From Euryarchaeota archaeon UBA486 (lineage in GTDB: Archaea > Thermoplasmatota > Poseidoniia > Poseidoniales > Poseidoniaceae): DNA of 30,599 nucleotides. The position numbers and the translations under genes were made by a program. The notes beneath the pieces are model-generated. The model was not told where the DNA came from. It was given only the letters and a program-made list of their open reading frames with translations, and searched no databases. The stretch is from contig DAET01000068.1 in NCBI GenBank assembly GCA_002497765.1, positions 1 through 30,599 of the forward strand. Direction: 5' to 3'. Below, in pieces: positions 1 through 7,642 of this stretch. Position 1 is the first letter of the stretch; every line of letters begins with the position of its first letter.

Positions 1-135
1 GAGGGTCGCCATTCGGATGGAGGGGCCCATGCGCTCCCGAGCTGCAGGGGATGCGTAGGCCACGAAAGCCAGGATGGCGATGCTGCTAACAAGCGGCAAG
101 GCGACGAGTGGAATGGAAATCCAGTCGGTCGTCAT
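1..135 (-). CDS. nuoM: NADH-quinone oxidoreductase subunit M, N-terminal fragment (partial)
   Basis: Forty-five codons are visible before the window edge, beginning MTTDWISIPLVALPLVSSIA and running through one hydrophobic helix (about residues 5-27). The ATG overlaps the nuoL stop by four bases (ATGA), the usual sign of translational coupling in this operon. NuoM is one of the three antiporter-like proton-pumping subunits of complex I. The name rests mainly on gene order, since L is normally followed by M and then N; the visible part is a generic first membrane helix. NuoN or another antiporter-like subunit cannot be excluded from these residues alone. Confidence 0.75.
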   Translation of the reverse strand, partial: MTTDWISIPLVALPLVSSIAILAFVAYASPAARERMGPSIRMATL

Positions 136-2741
136 GCGACCACCCCCCAAATCAAGGCGAAGAGACCCAAGGTGCCCAACGCCGCCATCAAGATGTAGTC
201 ACGGGCGGAACCCGTGGTCAACGAGCGCAGCTTCGTTGAGAGTTGTTGCGAGGTGCGCTCAACCATCTTGACCGTACCGTCGATGACGCCGGAATCGGCT
301 TCAGCGGCCTTGAACGAGAAGGCAGCCACGATCTTGAGCATGGCCATGTCGTAGTAGTGGTCGAAGTACAAGCGGTTCTCAAGCGCCGTAGCGAAGCCGG
401 ATTGGCCGAAGGACGAATTGTCCCAGTGGTAGCGACCCTTCACGAACTGGTTGAGGGCCAAGACCGGACCGAACCACGGCAGGCTGTTCTCGCCTTCGTC
501 AAGCTTCCCACCGTAGAGGGAAAGGGCCAGACCGGGGCCGACGATGGCCCCGAGGAGGATGGCGATGTAGGTCAGCACGAAGAAGAACGAATCGCTGTTG
601 GCAAAGGCGTGTTCCATTTCATAGACGAAGCCTTCGAAGAAGCTCTTCTTGCCGTCAAAGAACGGTTTGTAGTACTCGTCAGGCGCCCAGTGGGTGAAGC
701 CCATGCTGGCGAGCACAATGGCGCTCAGGCTCATGAACGTCAAAATGAACAGCGGCGTCTTGATCCACGTGTTGGTGGGATGAACGTGAGCCGCTACGTC
801 GGTCTTGGGTGAACCAGCGAAGGTCTTGAGCCACATGCGGGACATGTAGAAGCCGGTCATGGCTGCACCGAGCAGCACGCACATGGCGGGGTAGAAGAAG
901 CGAGGGTCGTCGAGGGCCACGCGCCAGGTGTTGGCGATGATGCCTTCCTTGGACCAGAAGCCACCGATGAGCGGGAAGCCCATGATGGACAAGGAGCCGA
1001 CGAGCATGGCTGTGGCCGTGAGCGGCATCTTGGAAGCCAAGCCACCCATGTTCTCCATGGACTGGGCGTCAAACTCGTCGTGGTGGTCGTGGTGGTCATC
1101 ACCGGCCAGCGAGGCGAGGTGAACGCGACCGAGGGTCAATTCCAACTCCGGGACGTTGATGCGTCCATTACCGTCCATGTCAACGGCCCTCATGAGCCGC
1201 TGCATGTCCCACGGCGGGAGGTCGGCGATGTCGGCCTTCTTGAGCGCCGTTTGGAACTCGTAGGTGTCGATTTCACCCGATTGGTCAAGGTCGATGGAAT
1301 TGAAGAAGCCGAAGACGGATTGCCCGCTGTCTGACAGGTAGTTGGCGAGCATGAGGAGTTCCTCAGGGTCTTCCTCGTGGTGGCCGTGGTCGTCGTCGTG
1401 GTGGTGGAGGTGGTGGTGAGCATGGTGCACCTCGTGAATGACCGCCCCGCTGGCCATGAAGAGCATGCCTTTGGCCATGGCGTGGTTGAACAGGTGGAAG
1501 AGCGCTGCACCGAAGGCCACGACAACAATGCCGTGGTTGACGTAGTAGTCGGGGTTCACCGTGCCGTCGGGGAGGTACTTGTGCCAGTAGAGCGTGTTGG
1601 CGAGGTAGAGCGCCGCACCCAGTCCGGTGAAGATGTAGGCGAGTTGGGACATCGTCGAGTAAGCGAGGACCTTCTTGAGGTCGTGTTGAACAAAAGCGAT
1701 GGCCGCCGCCATGACCGCCGTGGTTCCACCGATGGCGGCGATGATGAACGCCAAGTCGGCCAGTTCACCGTGCAGTGCATCAGCACCGAAGAACGGGAAC
1801 ATGCGGGCCACGAGGTACAGACCGGCGTTGACCATCGTTGCGGCGTGGATGAGGGCGGAAACAGGGGTTGGGCCTTCCATGGCGTCAGGCAGCCACACGT
1901 GGAGTGGGAACTGGGCTGACTTCCCAACGGCACCGATGAACATCAGTCCAAGCGCCCAAGCGAGCATGCCCGAGTTGTTGGCGGCCACCTGCTCGATGTT
2001 GCCTTCGTAGAACACCACGGCGTAGTCGAGCGCACCTTGGTCGGCGCCGGCATAGGGGTGGAACAGCGACCAAAGGATGGCCAGACCAACCATGAGGAAA
2101 ACGTCGCCAACACGGGTCGTCAGGAAGGCCTTCTTGGCAGCATAGGCGGCGCTGGGGCGTTCGTAGTAGAACCCGATGAGCAAGTAGGAACACAGACCCA
2201 TCAATTCCCAGAAGATGAACAACCAGAGGAAAGAATCAGCGAGCACCATCCCGAGCATCCCCGAACAAAAGAGCACGAACTCAGCGTAGAAGCGGTGGTT
2301 GCGGTTGTCGTTGATGGGATCGGTGTTCATGTAGCCGATGGCAAAGGTGTTGATGAGCAAGCACAGGAAGGAGGCAATGAACAGCAGCATCACGGTGACG
2401 TGGTCGATGTAAACGCCGAACCCGAGCGAAATTTCAGTGACGGTGGTTTGGCCTGAATCCCACATCCCCGAAGTGAACCAGGTCCACCCGTCGGTGTCGG
2501 CCGAGCCGTTACCACCGACGAAATCGGTGATGAGCCACAGCGAGAGCAAGAGGCTTCCTGCCATGACCGGGAGGGCGATGAGACCGCCTTCCTTGAGCGT
2601 GTTTTTCCACATGGAATTGCCGTTGAACATCTTGCCGAAGAAAAGGATGACCGGGAAGGCCAACATGGGGAGCAAGAGGATGTAAGGAGCGTATTCCAAC
2701 GCCGTGCTTTGAATTGCTTCTGAACTGCCTGAACCTGCCAT
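132..2741 (-). CDS. nuoL: NADH-quinone oxidoreductase subunit L with an inserted EF-hand pair and His-rich segments
   Basis: This is the distal proton-pumping membrane subunit of complex I. Family hallmarks are clear: LWLFIFWELMGLCSYLLIGF, then HVWLPDAMEGPTPVSALIHA, the TM11 lysine in HAMAKGML (K424) and the TM12 lysine in GGFWSKEG (K598). The protein is about 869 residues against roughly 610 in E. coli. K424 and K598 are 174 residues apart, versus 57 for the matching E. coli K342/K399 (recalled), so about 117 residues are inserted between TM11 and TM12. The insert holds a His/Asp-rich run (about 435-460), two EF-hand loops (D484-E495 and D521-E532, both with acidic or Asn/Ser ligands at 1, 3, 5 and Glu at 12) and a second His/Asp run (545-556). 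By homology this loop faces the cytoplasm. Two adjacent ATGs exist (2744 and 2741); the second has normal spacing from the SD and is chosen. Numbering starts there. Confidence 0.97.
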   Translation of the reverse strand: MAGSGSSEAIQSTALEYAPYILLLPMLAFPVILFFGKMFNGNSMWKNTLKEGGLIALPVMAGSLLLSLWLITDFVGGNGSADTDGWTWFTSGMWDSGQTTVTEISLGFGVYIDHVTVMLLFIASFLCLLINTFAIGYMNTDPINDNRNHRFYAEFVLFCSGMLGMVLADSFLWLFIFWELMGLCSYLLIGFYYERPSAAYAAKKAFLTTRVGDVFLMVGLAILWSLFHPYAGADQGALDYAVVFYEGNIEQVAANNSGMLAWALGLMFIGAVGKSAQFPLHVWLPDAMEGPTPVSALIHAATMVNAGLYLVARMFPFFGADALHGELADLAFIIAAIGGTTAVMAAAIAFVQHDLKKVLAYSTMSQLAYIFTGLGAALYLANTLYWHKYLPDGTVNPDYYVNHGIVVVAFGAALFHLFNHAMAKGMLFMASGAVIHEVHHAHHHLHHHDDDHGHHEEDPEELLMLANYLSDSGQSVFGFFNSIDLDQSGEIDTYEFQTALKKADIADLPPWDMQRLMRAVDMDGNGRINVPELELTLGRVHLASLAGDDHHDHHDEFDAQSMENMGGLASKMPLTATAMLVGSLSIMGFPLIGGFWSKEGIIANTWRVALDDPRFFYPAMCVLLGAAMTGFYMSRMWLKTFAGSPKTDVAAHVHPTNTWIKTPLFILTFMSLSAIVLASMGFTHWAPDEYYKPFFDGKKSFFEGFVYEMEHAFANSDSFFFVLTYIAILLGAIVGPGLALSLYGGKLDEGENSLPWFGPVLALNQFVKGRYHWDNSSFGQSGFATALENRLYFDHYYDMAMLKIVAAFSFKAAEADSGVIDGTVKMVERTSQQLSTKLRSLTTGSARDYILMAALGTLGLFALIWGVVA

Positions 2742-2745
2742 CATC

Positions 2746-2753
2746 TCACCTCA
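2746..2753 (-). promoter_or_regulatory. TGAGGTGA junction: nuoK stop fused to nuoL ribosome-binding site
   Basis: On the minus strand the nuoK stop TGA is the first three bases of TGAGGTGA, which matches the archaeal anti-SD. GGTGA lies one base before the ATG at 2744 and four bases before the ATG at 2741. Other genes here have 4-6 bases, so 2741 is favoured as the nuoL start. Confidence 0.7.
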
Positions 2754-3053
2754 GTTCTTCAGGACGTTGACGTCGTCCAGCGTAATCGATTCGTGTTGGC
2801 CGTACATGGCAAGGAAAATGGCCAATCCGATGGCCACTTCCGATGCAGCGATGGCGATGGCGAAGATGGTGTAGACCCATCCCGTCGTGTCGCCGTGGTG
2901 CACGGCAGCGGCAGCGAATTGCATGTTGGCGGCGTTGAGCATCAGCTCAATGCACATGAGAACGATGATGGCGTTCTTTCGGGTGAACGCACCGGCCAAG
3001 CCGATGACGAACAGAAGGGCAGACAAACCGGAAACCCATGCTGGATCGATCAT
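2751..3053 (-). CDS. nuoK: NADH-quinone oxidoreductase subunit K
   Basis: NuoK is a three-helix membrane subunit of complex I that carries part of the central charged axis for proton translocation. The 100-residue length is normal for the family. Two membrane glutamates known to be essential in E. coli fall at the same positions here: E36 in MCIELMLNAANM and E72 in AASEVAIGLAI. The start overlaps the stop of the preceding gene as ATGA, and GGAGGTGA lies just upstream. It is followed by nuoL through a stop/SD fusion. No oddities are seen. Confidence 0.97.
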   Translation of the reverse strand: MIDPAWVSGLSALLFVIGLAGAFTRKNAIIVLMCIELMLNAANMQFAAAAVHHGDTTGWVYTIFAIAIAASEVAIGLAIFLAMYGQHESITLDDVNVLKN

Positions 3054-3319
3054 TCTTCTTCACCTCCGAACTCCCAGAGAAGGTTCTCCATTCGCTCATC
3101 ACGAACAAGGTAGGCAGCGCCCATCATGGCCATGGCCATGAGCAAGCCCAGAACGAGGAGAGCGAAGCCCCACTCGGACAGAAGGGAATCCGCCAAGCCA
3201 GCGGTTGTGGGCGTGGTTGTGGCCGGGTCGGCCCATACGCTTTCGTCGTTAAGCACAGCGACGAGAATGAAGCCGAGGGCCAACAGGCCAAGACGGGTGA
3301 ACAGCGAGGTGAACTTCAT
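3050..3319 (-). CDS. nuoJ2: NADH-quinone oxidoreductase subunit J, C-terminal half (split NuoJ, J2)
   Basis: An 89-residue protein with two membrane helices (about residues 8-23 and 50-70) joined by a Thr/Pro-rich loop. The second helix, LLVLGLLMAMAMMGAAYLV, resembles the last helix of NuoJ, and the gene lies between the NuoJ N-terminal half and nuoK. Bacterial NuoJ is one chain of about 180 residues; this gene and the next upstream one (94 residues) together give about that length. Split NuoJ is known in haloarchaea (nuoJ1/nuoJ2). It overlaps both neighbours by ATGA. Assignment rests on position, length and helix pattern more than on conserved residues. Confidence 0.8.
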   Translation of the reverse strand: MKFTSLFTRLGLLALGFILVAVLNDESVWADPATTTPTTAGLADSLLSEWGFALLVLGLLMAMAMMGAAYLVRDERMENLLWEFGGEEE

Positions 3320-3600
3320 TCGAAGTCCTCCTCGAGAATTTGACGTCGAGTCAGCATGATACCGAACAGCACCACCAACCCGACACTGGCCAAGTAGACC
3401 AGAATCTGAATGGCAGCCAAGAATTCAGCACCCAAGAGGATGAAAATTCCTGAGACGGCCATGAAACAGAAGATCAGCGAGAGCATCGAGTGCGCCACAC
3501 GCTGAGCAAAGATGAGGCCGAGCGCTCCACCGAGCGTGATGGCTGCGAACAGGAAGAACACACCGGTTTCGGCAGCGCTGGCCACGTCCATCTCAAGCAT
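3316..3600 (-). CDS. nuoJ1: NADH-quinone oxidoreductase subunit J, N-terminal half (split NuoJ, J1)
   Basis: A 94-residue protein with three membrane helices. The segment AAIQILVYLASVGLVVLFGI matches the third NuoJ helix (the family usually has Y-x-G-A-x-x-V), which contains a pi-bulge thought to rotate during turnover; here it reads YLASV. The gene overlaps the 3' end of nuoI by eight bases if it starts at the ATG at 3600. An in-frame ATG at 3591 (MDVASAAETG), one base after the nuoI stop and eight bases after GGGGG, is a credible alternative start. Confidence 0.88.
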   Translation of the reverse strand: MLEMDVASAAETGVFFLFAAITLGGALGLIFAQRVAHSMLSLIFCFMAVSGIFILLGAEFLAAIQILVYLASVGLVVLFGIMLTRRQILEEDFE

Positions 3601-4954
3601 CCCCCTTCACGGTCTGTTCAAGCAACGCTCTGGCCTGATTGGCCCATTCATCGCGCTTGACACGACCGGGGAAGAATTCAATCGCTTCGTTGACTTGGTC
3701 TTCCAGCTCACTGGTCATCTTGCTGATTTGGGAGAAGGTGTAGATGCCAAGAGCGTTCAATTTCTCTTCGATGAACGGTCCGACGCCTTTGATGGTCTGA
3801 AGGTCGTCCTTCTCGTTGGCGTTGGCCGTCCCAAGAATGGTGAAGTCAATCGACTTTGAGCGTTCTTTGACACGCTCAAGTTCGGCTTGTTTTTTCTCTT
3901 CCTTGCTGAGTGTTTTGGTTTCGGTCGTTTCCGGTTCAGCGGGCTTGACGGTTTCGACCTCAGCCTCAACGGGTTGGGGTGCTTCAGCCGCAGCCTTCGC
4001 TTCCTTGGCAGCCTTCTTGGCTCGCTTGTCGCGCTCCTTGGAGGCTCGCTTGGCCAACTCGGCGTCAACGGCTTCCTGGTGGACGCCGGGCAGAACACGG
4101 GTACGAGAGGCGTCAAACCACAGATCTTGACGGGTAAAGCCGGACATGCCGTCGTATTCGTTGGTCATGAAGAACGAAGTAAAGCCGCAGGCTTCCATGC
4201 ACAGGCCGCAGAACATACAGCGACCGAGGTCAATGCGACCAGAGACGATTTGGTCGTCGGCGGGGTAAAGTTCCGACGTCGACACCACGGCCTCTTCCCC
4301 TGAATCGTTCCAGCGAACGGTGGCAGAGCTTCCGGTCAGATCCAGCACTTCGGCAAAGCGCCATTCTTCGGGCGGTGCCGTGTGAGCCGTGACGTGGTTG
4401 AACGTGTCCAGTCCGGCCAGCACTTCAGGTACTTCAACAGCAGCAAACTTGCCGACCTCGAGTTCAGCACCAAAGCCTGCATGCTCGCCTTCAGCGTTGT
4501 CGAGCACGTCAACTCGAAGCTCAGTCGTCATGTGGAGGCAGTCGTTCGGGCAGATGTTCACGCACATCTTGCACGCCGTACAGGTCTCCCAAATGACGCC
4601 GATTCGCCCGTTGTAGTTACCCGGCACGAACAGCCAGGGTTCCATGTCCTCAAGGCGTTCGTAGGGGTACTGCACCGTCTGAGGCTTCCAAAGCGTTGGT
4701 TTGAGGTCAGAGGTCACACGGTCGGGGGCAAATTCCTGACGGGTGATGTCGTTCATCTCGGCAGAGGAAGCGGCACGAGCGCGACTCCGGTCGTCGAGGA
4801 ATTCGGGGTGGGAGGTGTTGTGGTAGGCACCAAGGCGCTTTCCGAAACGCTTGCCGATGAACGGGAAGGTGCGCAGGGCCGTGATCAGCGTGATCTTGAA
4901 CGGGTACCAAAACAGATTTCGGAAGTTGGGCTGTGCGTGTGGATGCATGGGCAT
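3593..4954 (-). CDS. nuoI: NADH-quinone oxidoreductase subunit I with internal insertion and C-terminal helix-hairpin-helix domain
   Basis: NuoI is the peripheral-arm subunit carrying the two 4Fe-4S clusters (N6a/N6b) that pass electrons to NuoB. Both motifs are complete: C125-x2-C128-x2-C131-x3-C135-P and C246-x2-C249-x2-C252-x3-C256. Two features are unusual. C135 to C246 spans 111 residues against about 29 in E. coli NuoI (recalled), so about 80 residues are inserted between the clusters. The family is usually 160-220 residues, but here a Lys/Glu/Ala-rich linker (about 303-380) leads to a C-terminal domain (383-446) with LQTIKGVGPFIEEKLNALGI, typical of helix-hairpin-helix folds. The second cluster lacks the Pro that usually follows the last Cys (EACGF). 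The ATG at 4954 follows GAGGTGA by four bases. The C-terminal domain's role is unknown. Confidence 0.95.
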   Translation of the reverse strand: MPMHPHAQPNFRNLFWYPFKITLITALRTFPFIGKRFGKRLGAYHNTSHPEFLDDRSRARAASSAEMNDITRQEFAPDRVTSDLKPTLWKPQTVQYPYERLEDMEPWLFVPGNYNGRIGVIWETCTACKMCVNICPNDCLHMTTELRVDVLDNAEGEHAGFGAELEVGKFAAVEVPEVLAGLDTFNHVTAHTAPPEEWRFAEVLDLTGSSATVRWNDSGEEAVVSTSELYPADDQIVSGRIDLGRCMFCGLCMEACGFTSFFMTNEYDGMSGFTRQDLWFDASRTRVLPGVHQEAVDAELAKRASKERDKRAKKAAKEAKAAAEAPQPVEAEVETVKPAEPETTETKTLSKEEKKQAELERVKERSKSIDFTILGTANANEKDDLQTIKGVGPFIEEKLNALGIYTFSQISKMTSELEDQVNEAIEFFPGRVKRDEWANQARALLEQTVKGDA

Positions 4955-4958
4955 GGTA

Positions 4959-4966
4959 TCACCTCA
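4959..4966 (-). promoter_or_regulatory. TGAGGTGA junction: nuoH stop fused to nuoI ribosome-binding site
   Basis: The minus strand reads TGAGGTGA followed by TACC and the nuoI ATG. The first TGA is the nuoH stop codon. This geometry should let a terminating ribosome reinitiate on nuoI. Confidence 0.7.
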
Positions 4967-6481
4967 CTCCTGCCCCGGGGTTACCGTCCCCGCGGGCTTG
5001 TCCGTATGGACGTGGAACATACGTTCCTGATTGACCGACTTGTCTTCGTCGTTCAGATAGATGAAGAACACACCCAGCCAGAAGGCCGTGGTGAGCACGG
5101 GCACGAGGAGGGGGATGCCGAAGGCGTCCCAAGCCATGCCACCTGCGGGCTCGTTCTGGGCCGACATGCCGTCGGGGTTGAAGAGGTACAGGCGGTAGAC
5201 GAGGGCCAGCACGACCTGAAGCACGGCCAGCGGCAAGAGCATGCGCCAGCCGAACTCGAGGATCTGGTCGGTTCGAATACGTGCAAGGGCGAAGCGAGCC
5301 CATACGAAGACGATGAGGAAGACCAACCACGACTTGATGAGCGTGACGATGGCTCCGGGAATCAGCGGAACAGCCTCGCCAATCACCGGCAGGGAGGCGA
5401 GGGTGCCGTGGAAGGGCAAGTGCCAACCGCCGAGGAAGAAGTGCGTGAACAGGAAACAGGCAGCGTAGGTGCGGATGTATTCAGCCATGAACAGCATGCC
5501 GAATCGCATGCCACCGTATTCCGTCCACCAGCCTTCGACCAGTTCGGCCTCGGCTTCGGGCATGTCAAAGGGCACACGCTCAACTTCGGCGATCATGGTC
5601 ACCAAGAACAGCGCAGCGCCCAAGGGCATCAGGAAGATGTTCCAGGCGCCTGCGGAATGCTGGAAGTGAATGCTTTCGATGATGTTGAAGGTGCCCGAAA
5701 GGATGGCGACGGAGAGCAAGGTGAGCAAAAGTGGAATCTCGTAAGCGGTGAGTTGAGCAGCCGAACGAATACCACCGATGAGGGTGTACTTGTTGTTGGA
5801 AGACCAACCAGCGAAGAACACACCGATGGGCGCAATCCCGAAGATGGCGATGGCGTAGAGAATGGAGAGGTCGGGGTTGGTGGCGTAAATGCCGCTGGAA
5901 AGCGGAATCATGCCCAAAATCAAGAGCGTGGACGAGACGATGAGGAACGGCGACACCTCGAAAATGAGGCGGTCAGCTCGCTGAGGGACCATGTGTTCCT
6001 TGACGAGGAACTTCATGCCGTCGGCCACGTTTTGGAAGAAGCCGGGCACGATGGTCTTGCCCATCCACGAGCGGTTGTTGACGCGGTCAACGGTGGCGAA
6101 GTTTTCATCGCGGTTGCCGAAATTCTTGTTCAACCACTTGTTGACGGCGCCGATGGGTTTGCCCAGGCCAAACGGTAGCATGTTCCACCATTCGCCCGCC
6201 GTGACACCGTTTTCACCAACCCAGAGGGAACGAAGAGCCGTGGTGGCACCGTAGCGGTCTTGCATACGGGCCACCGCCTTGCGTTCAATCCAAAGGATAG
6301 CGAATTGCGAGAAGAAGAGCATCAGGAAGACGACGTTGACCACGGCGAAGGTAGCGATGGCAAACGAGAGGCTCCCGGCGCTCTCCTCGAGCGGCGTGCC
6401 TTCCAAGAGACCGATGATGCCGGAACGGAGCAAGCCGTCCTTGCTCAGAAAGAAGCCTACCAAATCGTACTTGTCATCCAT
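4964..6481 (-). CDS. nuoH: NADH-quinone oxidoreductase subunit H with enlarged first cytoplasmic loop
   Basis: NuoH is the membrane subunit that forms much of the quinone chamber and links it to the proton channels. Hallmarks are WIERKAVARMQDRYGA near residue 65, VADGMKFLVKEHMVPQRADR in the first cytoplasmic loop, and FDMPEAEAELVEGWWTEYGG followed by MRFGMLFMAEY. The protein is 505 residues against about 325 in E. coli. About 60 of the extra residues lie between the DRYGA and VADG motifs of the first loop, which packs against the NuoB/D/I quinone-binding region; the segment contains Trp, Asn and charged residues and no obvious domain. The C-terminus also extends past the last helix (ending VTPGQE). 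The ATG follows TGAGGTGA by four bases. Confidence 0.97.
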   Translation of the reverse strand: MDDKYDLVGFFLSKDGLLRSGIIGLLEGTPLEESAGSLSFAIATFAVVNVVFLMLFFSQFAILWIERKAVARMQDRYGATTALRSLWVGENGVTAGEWWNMLPFGLGKPIGAVNKWLNKNFGNRDENFATVDRVNNRSWMGKTIVPGFFQNVADGMKFLVKEHMVPQRADRLIFEVSPFLIVSSTLLILGMIPLSSGIYATNPDLSILYAIAIFGIAPIGVFFAGWSSNNKYTLIGGIRSAAQLTAYEIPLLLTLLSVAILSGTFNIIESIHFQHSAGAWNIFLMPLGAALFLVTMIAEVERVPFDMPEAEAELVEGWWTEYGGMRFGMLFMAEYIRTYAACFLFTHFFLGGWHLPFHGTLASLPVIGEAVPLIPGAIVTLIKSWLVFLIVFVWARFALARIRTDQILEFGWRMLLPLAVLQVVLALVYRLYLFNPDGMSAQNEPAGGMAWDAFGIPLLVPVLTTAFWLGVFFIYLNDEDKSVNQERMFHVHTDKPAGTVTPGQE

Positions 6482-6485
6482 GATT

Positions 6486-6493
6486 TCACCTCA
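6486..6493 (-). promoter_or_regulatory. TGAGGTGA junction: nuoD stop fused to nuoH ribosome-binding site
   Basis: The minus strand reads TGAGGTGA, AATC, ATG. The leading TGA is the nuoD stop and the following GGTGA is the nuoH SD. Confidence 0.7.
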
Positions 6494-7630
6494 GCGGTCG
6501 GTCTCTCCAATGCAAGGGTCGAAACTGCCCATGATGGCAGGAATATCGGCCACCTTGTAGCCAATCATCGTCTTGGCAACGTAAGGAATCGTGATGAACA
6601 TTGGAGAGCGGATGGAAAGGCGGTACGGGTTCTTGCCTCGACCGTCGCCGCCGCCCTGGATGTAGAACTGCGATGCCCCTCGGGTGCACTCGTAGTGGGA
6701 GAATCCGGTCGCGCCTTCAGGAGCACGGGTGGGGGCCTTGGCCAGAATCATCTCGTCGCCGTTGGCGTAGTTGGTGTTCTTGCCGCCAGGAATCTTCTCA
6801 ATGGCGTCGAGGATCATGCGGCAAGACTGGCGCATCTCTTCCATACGAACACGGTAGCGGTCGTAACAGTCAGCGCCCTTGACCGAGGTGGGCTTCTCAA
6901 CGGCCGGCTCCCAGTCAACCTGGTCGTACACCGAGTAGGGGTGAGCCCAACGCACGTCGTAGTTCACACCAGCGGCGCGGATGTTGGGGCCGGACACACC
7001 GGCGTTGACCATGTCTTCTGCCTTGGCGTAGCCGACACCTTGGAGGCGAACGAGCCAAATGGTGGACTCGTCAAGCATCATTTCGTACTCGTCGATGCGG
7101 TGCTCGAACAGCTTGACCTTGGCGATCAAACGGTCGGCAAAGCCGACAGGAATATCGCGCTTCACGCCGCCGACACGGGGGTAATTGTAGTGCATTCGAG
7201 AGCCGCCGAGCTCTTGGAGCAGGTCAAGGAACATCTCACGGTCCCGCATGCACCAGGTCATGAGCGTCAGGCTGCCGATGTCAGGGCCGTAGGCGCCCAG
7301 CCACATCAGGTGGGAGGCCAATCGCTGGCATTCAGCGGCGATGAGACGAATGTATTCTGCTCGCTCGGGCACGTCGACTTCGAGCAAGTCCTCGGCTGCA
7401 TAGATGTAGGAGTTGGCCCAGGTCATGGCACTCACATAGCAGAGGCGGTCGCAGTACGGCGTGATCTGGGTGAAGTCCCGAGATTCGGCGATTTTTTCCA
7501 CGCCACGGTGAATGTAGCCAAGTTCGGCTTCGGTGTCGACCACCGTTTCACCGTCGACTTTCACGCGCAGGGTCCACAGACCGTGCGTCATCGGATGTTG
7601 GGGGCCCATCGTAATCCACATTTGTGCCAT
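6491..7630 (-). CDS. nuoD: NADH-quinone oxidoreductase subunit D
   Basis: This is the 49-kDa-type subunit of the complex I peripheral arm, which together with NuoB forms the quinone reduction site. The N-terminal signature GPQHPMTHG (residues 9-17), the ELGYIHRGVEK motif and the C-terminal SFDPCIGETDR are typical. Y in ANSYIYAAEDLL aligns by eye with the quinone-binding Tyr of Thermus Nqo4. The 379-residue length is close to the usual 370-410, so the protein lacks the fused NuoC part seen in E. coli NuoCD. The CxxC pairs that bind nickel in the homologous [NiFe] hydrogenase large subunit are absent, which supports a quinone-reducing enzyme. The ATG follows GAGGTGA by four bases. Confidence 0.97.
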   Translation of the reverse strand: MAQMWITMGPQHPMTHGLWTLRVKVDGETVVDTEAELGYIHRGVEKIAESRDFTQITPYCDRLCYVSAMTWANSYIYAAEDLLEVDVPERAEYIRLIAAECQRLASHLMWLGAYGPDIGSLTLMTWCMRDREMFLDLLQELGGSRMHYNYPRVGGVKRDIPVGFADRLIAKVKLFEHRIDEYEMMLDESTIWLVRLQGVGYAKAEDMVNAGVSGPNIRAAGVNYDVRWAHPYSVYDQVDWEPAVEKPTSVKGADCYDRYRVRMEEMRQSCRMILDAIEKIPGGKNTNYANGDEMILAKAPTRAPEGATGFSHYECTRGASQFYIQGGGDGRGKNPYRLSIRSPMFITIPYVAKTMIGYKVADIPAIMGSFDPCIGETDR

Positions 7631-7634
7631 GGTT

Positions 7635-7642
7635 TCACCTCA
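7635..7642 (-). promoter_or_regulatory. TGAGGTGA junction: nuoC stop fused to nuoD ribosome-binding site
   Basis: The minus strand reads TGAGGTGA, AACC, ATG. The leading TGA ends nuoC. Confidence 0.7.

Noticed and set aside
6491..7630. nuoD as a [NiFe] hydrogenase large subunit
   Set aside because: The two CxxC nickel-binding pairs are missing, and the C-terminus ends DPCIGETDR as in complex I.
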